A DNA stretch of 64,000 nt from Eretmocerus hayati. Taxonomy: Eukaryota; Arthropoda; Insecta; Hymenoptera; Aphelinidae. The translations under genes were made by a program, and so were the position numbers. Numbering within the stretch: the first letter of the stretch is position 1; the number at the start of each line of letters is the position of its first letter. The notes under the pieces were generated by a model. It saw only the letters and a list, made by a program, of their open reading frames with translations, was not told where the DNA came from and did no database searches. This document shows positions 55,260-64,000 of this stretch, one piece after another. Where the stretch lies: NCBI GenBank assembly GCA_029851415.1, contig CM056742.1:87286748-87350747 (forward strand), in the 5' to 3' direction.

Positions 55260-57224
55260 GGGGTTTTGCAGTCTAGCCGAGCTAGCCGAGTTTCGTAACA
55301 AATTATCATCACGTTTGATGATTAACCGGGTGCCTTGACCTCGTGCTCGGGTGTCCGGGTTGTACCACTGCATCATGTTAAATCTCAAGTGCGGCGCCGA
55401 GACTGATTTATTTCGGCAGTTGTTGTCAGCGGCATGAGCGAGTGTGGTGCGGCATCACGGCTGGGGATTTGTGGTAGTGCTTAGGTGTTTCGTTGCAGCT
55501 GCCGAGTGCCGACTCCTGCAGATTCGTGGTTGCCGTGTACCTAAGCCCCGTCACCTCGTGCTCGAGGCATTTTGGGTCGCAAGCAAGTTTCCGTGCCTCG
55601 GTATTCAACGGCTGGTAGCGTGGATGTCATAGGATGTGGCTTGGCTTTGCTTGGATTCTCGTCTGCTCCAGCCATCATCCAGCACGTCTGCGGGGTCTAG
55701 GTCACTACTGCGGTGATGTGCCCATATCCGATTTATTGCTCATTAACCATGTGCATCCAATATCAGATGAGTAACTTTGTACATTATTCCCAGACAGAAC
55801 CACAATTTTTTCGGGCAGTGATTCTTTGTGAATCTTCTTTGGTTCCAGGTTATAGTGTGCATCTGATAAAAATGCACTAACTCCATCAAAGCAGACATTG
55901 ATCTTCAGCAAGTGGTTTTGAAAGATTCCCATCCCAGGTTGATGAATATTAGTTGGTCGACTAGTCGTGTGAACACCAAATGGCCTTGGTGAGACAATTA
56001 AATACCCTGATCCTGCCCCATACACGTTCCTACCAGTTTCCAGCAGGTTGTCATTTGGAGAGCCTATCTTATTTGTGGGATTACCTCATGAGTTGATTTC
56101 TCGGAGCCTCTAGTTTGGATTATGGATATTTTTCTTCCCACGCCTCATTCACTTTTCTAGAGTACAAATAGGCGAGCAAGCATTTTCATGAACCATTAGT
56201 CCATAGTGCATCAAAGTTCTGATCCCACACGATATGGTTTAAATTCTTCCAATGAATGAGATTCAATCAAACGGAGTCAAGTTCTGTCTGATATTTTTTC
56301 GGTATCAATCCCACGGAGTGAAAGTATAACAGTCAGAATCTGACAAGATCATGTTTGTAACCCATCCCAATAGTATTTATCAAATGATCATTCAATCATT
56401 GTTCATTATATCATCCAAAGTTTGAGTGAAACCGAGAGGGGGGATGAAACCAGAAATAGACGCAATCTCATTTATGTTCAATTTTGATGTCATCTGTAAA
56501 CCACCTTTTTTTACAATGAAGTAATTTCATACCATTCTCAAATAACAATGGGCGCACCCAATCAAGTTCCCTGATACTAATCCATCCGCTGTAGAGATTC
56601 CAGAATTCAGAGCTTGGTTGATTACCTCCATCGTTATCTCTGGACAGTAATAAATAACTTCATCTTTAAAAAGGTGCTTTATTGCAGTCACCAAATTTGT
56701 TTGTTATGTAACTACTCCTGTCTCCCTATTCATTCTCTCCATCTTTTTCAATCAAACCTTGGAAGATTTCATGAAAAATGATTGGATAATGCCTAGATAA
56801 GTTATATTGGGATGTATTCCAAACGAGATCTGATCAGAGTTTTGATTGTTCTATTTTGTATCTGCAGTTTTGATTTTGAAAAAATTACAGACAGTACTCG
56901 ACATGGTTTTATTGGATTTCATATTATTCATGAGTTCAAACCATGTCACATAAGAATAAAAATGTTGTTGCTCTATGGATTGATGGTTTGTGCAACTCCA
57001 TACTTGTCTTGTTGTACTTTTGAAAAGTAAATGGATGAGCGGGGGGATATGATTCATTCCTTCTGGAATCAATGGGTAAGAGACACTTGACCCTCCAGCT
57101 CACAAATTTTGAAAATTTCTTAATCACGGTATGAGGCGAATGGAGGAAAGAGCAAGCGAGACAGGGCGTGAGCAAAAGTTTTGGTTACATAGTTTCACAA
57201 GCTGAATTCTACGCCACATGTCCT
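55260..57224. other. 2-kb spacer, no gene recognised
   Basis: Short frames on both strands without domains. Confidence 0.4.
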
Positions 57225-57350
57225 TGTGGTTGGAATCATACGGAATCCGAAGTGGCTCACCGGTAAGTTACCGACTGGTGGCGCAAATCACCCATCGGCT
57301 GGTGATTTTTCAACCACTAACCGGTGGGTGCTGGAAAAAATTGAAACTCG
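57225..57350. repeat. Short patch of CGGTG/CACCG-type words
   Basis: CACCGGTAAGTTACCG, GACTGGTGGCGC, CATCGGCTGGTGATT and ACTAACCGGTGGGTG follow each other in ~90 bp with mixed orientation, like a MITE subterminal region. Ends not defined. Confidence 0.4.
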
Positions 57351-57429
57351 TAGTTTTTGCGAGTAATGCGCGCTTTTCACGCCAACGAATCTTACGACGA
57401 GAAGGGTACGTGATAGCTGTGCTGGAGTG

Positions 57430-59740
57430 AATAAAATCGCTATAAAATTTGTACTGCCCGGGATTTTGTAATTTGTGTCAAACCTAACCTACACAAAGTA
57501 TGTATTTAAATACATTTGACATACATCTGCTCATATCCCGATTTGAGGCTCATATTTTTGACCCAGGGATTCAAAAATTTTGGGATAAGGTAAGTATACC
57601 TCATATACCCCCACTGGTTTAGCTTTACGCTATCCGCGCATCTTCGGTTCAATCCTCGGGTCCCTCGGGAAACTTGGTTGAACATCATTCGACACGAATT
57701 TCGCGATATACAACTTTAACCTCTCGTGTTCTCATTGGAAAATGCATATCCTCTCAAATATTCGGGGAAAAAAATTCATTTCGCACCAAAATTGTGGATA
57801 ACAAAGAAACTCACTGGATTTCGCGCCACCATCCTCGCAAAATTGATTCACCGGGTCAAAATACACTAGCAATCCTCATCAAACTTTTTTCGGTGCGCCT
57901 CTGGCTAGGATAAATTTGAAAAAAACGATTAGCAAATCCGATCAAGTTGTACTTTTTCTGTACGAATCATCACGAATTTAACTCGATTCCGAGCGAAATT
58001 GTAGCTTTTTGCCTGTTTTGGGTGTTTGTCAAAATGAAATTTCCCCCGTATATTGCTTATGGAGGAATTTGGTGACTCCCCGTTTCCCTCGCATCTTTTG
58101 CGGTTTTCTCGCAGATACCCAGAAGAGGCGACTGTCAGCTTAAAACGCGACGAATACTTACTCATGGATTTTTTAAAAGAACTATACGATAACGTAGTTA
58201 GATTAATCGAGTAACTCAGGCTTTCTTGATGGTATTGGAGAAAATAGTAGCGGAAAACTCGGGTTTTCCCCCATGATACTCCAATCGTCTCGAGTTACGT
58301 GATAAATTCACTTACATCATCTTGTACATCTTTGACAAATCCATAATAAAGCTATCCCGACATTTTCTATTACAACCTTTTGAGTATTTGCGAGAGAACC
58401 GCGGAGGAGGCAATACGACTCGATGAGTCACATAATTTCTCCATAAGCAATTCATCGGGAATTCTCACTGTCAAGGTAAAAAAAATATTGCAATTCCATT
58501 CGTCTTGATTGACGTCTAAATCTAATTAACATCTTTATTTTCCTAATGAATTTCATTGATGATGAGCCTCTGAGTTTCAATCATTTGAAGTTATTCGCAA
58601 ACCTACACGAGAATATGAAATACGATTCATTTTGTCCCGCGATATGTGGTAACTGTACCCAGCTTGCTCCGTTAAGCCTTTTTCTCAATAACCTTGGCCT
58701 ACATCAATATTTAAAAACGTACCTTAACTCATTCCAAAGTTTGTCTTCAGTAGTTCTGAATCAGCTAAAGTACTTCCAATTTCAACGAACTTAATACGAG
58801 CTGTTTCAATTTTCCGCACACAGTATTTCTTGGGACTTTACAGATGTGTATGAATAATTTGCCCCCATCATTTGAAAGGATGCGAATTGGCGCCTACGTG
58901 TATCCAACCGTTTTCATCCGTTTTCGTCGCTGTGCAACCACATTTGTAGATTTTTGGTTGCCCAAACCATTATTTCCGACCTATTTCGAAGTAATGAAGT
59001 CGTCCTAAGTGGTAAAAAATTCGTAACCTTACGCCGTTTCGAGACAACCATACATGGGGGCATGTTGGGTAAACTCGAATGTTGGCCTTCTCGTTTCACA
59101 GAGCATCTCCTTTAATTTCTCATGAAATAGCTTCAGATCCGAGTCTTGCAGCTCTGATAAACGGATTTTGGATGTTTCACACAAGAAATCAAATGCGTTG
59201 AAGTATGTTCAGATCGTTGGGACTTGAAAAACCCTACGTAGCTTTTGCCGAACGCAATACCATCAGTAACTTCTCAGCTGTGCAAACACGAAAAATTGTC
59301 ACATTACTTTGAATCTTCTGGGGAAAGCAGAGATGATTCAAATGTAAAGAAAAATATCCGCAAGGTATAAAAGTGACCATCACTGACATCGGCATACCGG
59401 GGCAAGTTTTGTAAACTTACCTTGACTATTTTACGATCTAGTTGAACTTGCAGATTTTGTCAGTTAACCCATCTTGTAATGGCAGTTCCACCGAGCAACG
59501 ACGGTTCATAACTCGCGATAGTCTTTCGGAGTTGGGTGTAACTCGGCTTCCATGAAATTATGGAAAAATATCTCGCCAATGTTCATTTTGGAAGCCTTTA
59601 TTCATTTGCAAAAGTACAAGATTCGGCAAATTCATTGTGGCCCAAATATTTGAGCTCGCCAATTAGACCATCAATAAATGGTCACAAATCGCACATTTAT
59701 AGGTGTTTCAAGTCCCCCTCAAGCTTACTCCGCGTCGGTA
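57430..59740. other. 2.3-kb spacer, no gene recognised
   Basis: Only short frames. A GGTTCAATCC B-box-like word at ~57647 lacks a convincing A box or cloverleaf. Confidence 0.4.
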
Positions 59741-59899
59741 TAGTGGTCAACAGTAGTATAGTGTTCACCGAACCTGGAAATCAGGGAAAACACAGGGAAT
59801 TCGTTCTGCAACTTGAAAACAGGGATAACTCAGGGAATCCTCGAGTATAGCGTGGACTTTTTCACACATGAGTCAGTTGACTCACTATTTATTAGCTTT

Positions 59900-60720
59900 G
59901 CAACGACCGACAATTTTTCGATTTGAGTGAAAGCAATCCTATAAATCAGTAATTCAATGTCCATTCCGCAAGGTTTCCTCCGACCATTTTAATATTCTTC
60001 CATGTTCTTTTTCCTTCTACATAGTGTCGAAAAAAGATGAATCCTCAAGTTTTTAGGTCCAACAAAATTTGTTTGCATCACCCTGGTCTATCTGAGTATA
60101 TTCGATGTAAAATGACTCGACTAACACGATGAAGTCAAATCCAAAGTCCTGCAAGAAACTCCAGCTTTATAAAAAATTATTTTTTACTGTTATGACTTTT
60201 TGATGCACAAAAAAAATTGTAGGAAAGCCATAACTTAGAAATGATGCTACAACATTTTTCAGTGGTTGGTTACAACAATAGCAACCGAAAACACGATCGA
60301 AGAAAATTTTTTCCGAGCATATTGGAAAAGCAACGCCAAAACCGTAATTCGAGATTATTTCGAGTTTGGCAAGTACCGAAAGGGTTTTGAAAATATTGGG
60401 CCGATGGCAAATTAACAAGTTTCTGGAATCCCGTGAGCAGAATTGCGATGGGTGGAAGTAGTCCAAAGCTGTGCGCGAATTACCGTGTCAATTTCTCAAA
60501 TTTTGAATTTATTGCAGGATCACTCAGATAGATTTGGGTAATACAAAAATACTCTAGGCACTCAATACTGTTGGAACCATTGTTTTTCAACATTTTAAAA
60601 CGGTAAAAAAATATCGATGGATCAAAAAATGACCAGAGAAAACCTTGCGGAATCAACGTGGAATTACTCTCGAACGAGTGTGCATAATGATCCGTTTCTC
60701 CACCCCTTGGTCGATGGTAT
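59900..60720. repeat. Decayed palindrome, centre ~60308
   Basis: Left CCGCAAGGTTTCCTCCGACC (59969) mirrors AAAATGACCAGAGAAAACCTTGCGG (60624-60650). Left GGTCTATCTGAGT (60085) mirrors ACTCAGATAGATTTG (60522). AGTAATTC and further outer words also match. Arms are strongly diverged. Fragments with GGGAA-CAGGGA words at 59775-59850 and CCCTGGAATACTCAG at ~60958 may extend it outward. Confidence 0.6.
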
Positions 60721-61534
60721 TAGCTGTTTTGATCTTTCTACTGCTTGTGAACAAAAAGTTGCTCAGCAACGTTTATCCCTAGCTCTAAGTATTTTTTATT
60801 GACACGACGTTGATATCATCTTCAGAGGCAGAGAATGCCGAAAGATAAGGTACACTTCATCAGCTTGACGAGCACAGAGGAGACATCGATAATGAGTGAT
60901 TTGTATTTGGATAATTCAAATTTTGAATCTGAAAATTCTACCTCGAGAGCACTGGAAACCCTGGAATACTCAGCGAATTTTTAGAAGGAGATTTGGTGGA
61001 CAACATGGTTGAGCAATCAGTTCACTAATCTATGGTGCGTCGCTTCGATCCCCATAATTTCAGAATGATCTTTCATTATAATTTCCATTCATTACGGAAC
61101 CCGTATTCGTCCCGTCGTTCGAAGTTTCATTTTTTGATTTCTTTGGAATGGAGAGATTGTTTAATAGGTCATACAGTCATTTCAATACAAAATAATGGAT
61201 GATAAAATACAATCCTACAGGTTTCTGTGGCGATAGTTTTCTTCAATTTTTTTTTTTCAATATTCAATATGATCATTGCGTACTGAAAACGGTGGTATGG
61301 ATTCATGCGTGAATCATACAGGACCATGCACTATTTGATGTTCCAAATTATTTCGTGATCAGGTATTATTTTCAGTGTACAGCGGAAGCTCTTGAATCGG
61401 AACATTGTGATTGTGACAGGGTGAAATTTATCAAGTCACGACATCATCACTTTCTGGGTACAAGACTACGAGTCACTGTAAAATTGTGATGATTAAAAAG
61501 GTTCGCCACTCGAGGGCCCGAAAGATTTCGAAAA
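60721..61534. other. AT-rich spacer
   Basis: No gene or further repeat recognised. Confidence 0.35.
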
Positions 61535-62640
61535 ATCAAACGGTATTTCCGAGAATTACTTCATCTATCTTACGGCGGTTCCCAACCACGGTCATGTTCG
61601 GTAGACATAGAGACCCCAAGATTCCTGTGCTATGTTTTATCGTGAACTTGGAGCATCGTTTCCTGACAAGAATCACAATCGCATTATGGGCAGTGTTTCA
61701 AAATATTATGAAAAAGGTGATCCCTCGCGTTTTTCTGTTGTAATTCCTCTATAACTCGGAGTGAACCCATGTCTTTGAAAAATGTGCGGAGTAACTTTTT
61801 TCGATTTTTGAAAAATCTACATAACAACTCCCCTCAATCTTTCTTGTACAATCCATCTCGTTGGCGATATTTGAGAATGATTCTCGATTTTTTTTTCCAA
61901 CAATCGATCTAGCTTAATAGCCCAAATGAAACATGTTCTATCGAAATAATGTGTACGGCAATTTTCTTCAGTTCTCCAAATAACTCATCAGAAAGGCTCA
62001 CTGATTTACTCTCTTTAGACGCATCCAGATTTTATATTTTTTAGGTATTTTTCGTCGAGATTCACAATTCCATCTCTTTTGATAAAGGTAGTGAGAATCC
62101 CGACACGAAAAGCCGTCAAATTTCACAAACAGGATGCGTTTTACGAGAAAAAAATCATTGAAACTTTCCCATTTGCTCTTTCGAGATTTGCTGAAAATTG
62201 CCGTATACATTTTTGACAAAATTCTCTTATTCGAGTTATCGAGCTACAACCAAATTAGAAGAAAACTTCCGAGAAACATTATCAAATATCACTCCCAAGA
62301 TACGTCGTACTCGAAAATTTATGAGGATTAATTTTGTGGATATTTCAAGCTTCTACATAAAGTTACTCTACTTATTCTGCAATCACATGTGTTCCATCCG
62401 AGTTACACTGGGATTACTTGAAAAAAACGCAAACAAGACCATTCCTCGTATTTTTCTAAATAACAGCCCAGAATTCCACTTTGATTCTTGTCATGGAATC
62501 ATGAGCCAAGTGCACAAAATAACATTGTACGATACAGTAATCTTGGGGTCTCTATTTTGATCGAATTTAACTGTAATCGTAGATGACTGTGAGAGTGATG
62601 AAGTATCTCTCTGGAATACCGTTCAATTCCTCTACATCGT
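61535..62640. repeat. Decayed palindrome, centre ~62080
   Basis: ATAGAGACCCCAAGATT at 61606 is mirrored exactly by AATCTTGGGGTCTCTAT at 62541. ACGGTATTTCC-GAGA-TACTTCATC (61540) is mirrored near 62600-62625, and CTGACAAGAATCA (61661) near 62488. Arms are much diverged. No coding sequence. Confidence 0.75.
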
Positions 62641-64000
62641 CTGACCCCCAAAATGGCGGAAAATTTTTTAATCAACCCATATTTTCATACACTCGTCTTA
62701 TCGGAACCGAATTGTGAAGTAACCGTAACCTTTTCTATTCTACCCTGTTACATTCACAATTTTCCAATCCAAAAGCTTCTACTCCATACATCGAAAATAG
62801 TACCCAATCTCAAGTACAATTCGCAAAATCATTATGTGGATGATCTTGCATGATTTACGCATGTAATTTGCATGACTTCTCACCACTATTTCCTGTACGC
62901 GGTCACGCACGATCGTGCACCAGTAGCGGTACGTCGTCACGCATGATCACGCACCAAACATTTTTTAATGAACTGAGTTCCAATTCGTGACGATTCAACC
63001 AATAACACCCTTTCTCAAATGTTGTTGTCATCATTGTTAATCTCATTTTCGTCAAGGGTGCACCGTGTTCGGGGCATCGTAATGGCTACGGGAGCATGGT
63101 TGGTAGCCCGTACCCTACTTGAGGGAAATTTCCAATAGATAGACATGCCCATTAAAGGACCCGGCTCCGAGAGATACGATTTTGGGTTTAGGTGAATTTT
63201 GTCGGGGGAAAAATATGTTGTCAAGCAAAAAATTCTGAACAAAAAGTTAAATGGGCTCGAAGACGGAAAATGGCTAGTTTTTTTCAGAATAAATTGAATA
63301 AATACCAATAAATGGGAGGTTATCTAGAACAACAACACAGGGTTGTCTGCAGCGTTTAAATTTGGATAACTGGAAATGTACAATTTGAGTTTGATGTAGC
63401 TCAAGGGTCATCAATTTTGTAATTGAAACATTTTATCTGAAACTTTCGATGGAAAAAGCAAATAAATGCATGCAAGAGAAGTGATAATGCGCGACTGACA
63501 AAGAAATCATAACGGCTTGTATTCTCGACATTTACTCTTTATGTCAATCGGTGTAGCAGCTAACGCTGGAGCTGGATCATAAGGCTGTGCTGACTCAGTG
63601 CAACGAGTACATGATCTTGAGAGCCCAGATATGGTGCGGGAAGGGCTTTTTGACTATCAGCATCATCGCATAGCGTGAGTATCGCGCTTTGAATAGTTGA
63701 TGAAAGGTGTCCGATAATGCATGACTGCAATCGAGCTATATGAAATGAATCAAAATTAACCTTGGATCGTCTGCGACTGGTGCCTACCAAATATTTCGAG
63801 GACATGGAGATCGAATCTCATATTGCCGTATCTCGATATCATATTACGTAAGAGGCTGCGGGGTCGAGAGCAAGCGACTATCAAAATCGAGCTCGAAAAG
63901 TCGAGTGGAGGGTGTTTTAGAGGTATTTTGAGGTCGCTGAACACGAAAATGACACCGCCCTGCCTCCTAATCGTGTTGCGTGGGCGGCTGCGGGGGTGGA
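62641..64000. other. Spacer to window end
   Basis: Two similar words TCACGCACGATCGTGCACC and TCACGCATGATCACGCACC (62902-62957) form a small tandem palindromic pair. No genes recognised. Confidence 0.4.

Noticed and set aside
57600..57670. tRNA gene suggested by GGTTCAATCC
   Set aside because: No A box and no cloverleaf can be drawn.
1..64000. CRISPR array, bacterial operon or phage
   Set aside because: No regularly spaced short repeats, Shine-Dalgarno-linked gene strings or phage structural genes; GT-AG introns and animal transposons show eukaryotic DNA.

Overview
This is eukaryotic, animal-type nuclear DNA, most likely from an insect or another arthropod. Every long reading frame belongs to a transposable element or a relic of one. 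One exon has canonical GT-AG splice sites and looks like a host gene. Class II and class I elements of families common in arthropods (Transib/RAG1-like, EnSpm/CACTA-like, R1-clade and CR1/L2/Kiri-like non-LTR, BEL/Pao and Ty3/gypsy-like LTR elements) are packed and nested in AT-rich, microsatellite-containing DNA. I cannot name the species. No bacterial operons, rRNA genes or CRISPR arrays are present.

Layout. 106-5036: a composite inverted-repeat element with ~165-bp terminal inverted repeats, two adjoining palindromes and a Ulp1/SENP-type cysteine-protease relic. 5501-5827 (-): a clean phase 0-0 exon resembling the acidic part of the Paf1-complex subunit LEO1, the only convincing host coding sequence. 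6928-9516: a decayed palindrome split by a 1,517-bp CAGGGTGTCTAGC transposon (7855-9371). 10546-11536: a CACTG-ended, TA-flanked palindromic element. 13715-15995: an LTR retrotransposon with both LTRs and a 5-bp target duplication that kept only gag and the start of the protease. 16137-21540 (-): a nearly intact CR1/L2/Kiri-like non-LTR element whose two ORFs share one frame and are separated by a single UGA CUA stop. 21611-24735: a second non-LTR tail with a hAT MITE in it, a gypsy-like protease relic and a truncated R1-clade reverse transcriptase. 25464-25926: a GC-rich retroposed insertion. 26220-30016: a broken, internally deleted BEL/Pao element that also holds a tRNA-like sequence.

33600-40940: an R1-clade relic split by a 6,241-bp Transib-type element (33722-39962). 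That element has a perfect CGACG target duplication, ~1-kb inverted arms made partly of ~185-bp tandem repeats, and five splice-compatible exons of a RAG1/Transib-like transposase lacking its N-terminal part. This is the most interesting object in the window. 41241-42084 and 53205-54990: long, well-preserved hairpins. 46372-46790 and 55123-55259: clusters of short two-orientation heptamers (ACGAGTC and GCGTCAT). 50005-52263 (-): an intact 752-codon EnSpm/CACTA-type (TNP2-like) transposase ORF. Two more decayed palindromes lie at about 59900-60720 and 61535-62640.

The genes do not form a pathway. What they show is successive insertion: Transib into R1, a MITE into a CR1-like tail, and a CAGGGTG element into a palindrome. 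In these three cases the pre-insertion sequence can be read from the flanks. An unusual density of long palindromes (at least seven) is the main structural theme.
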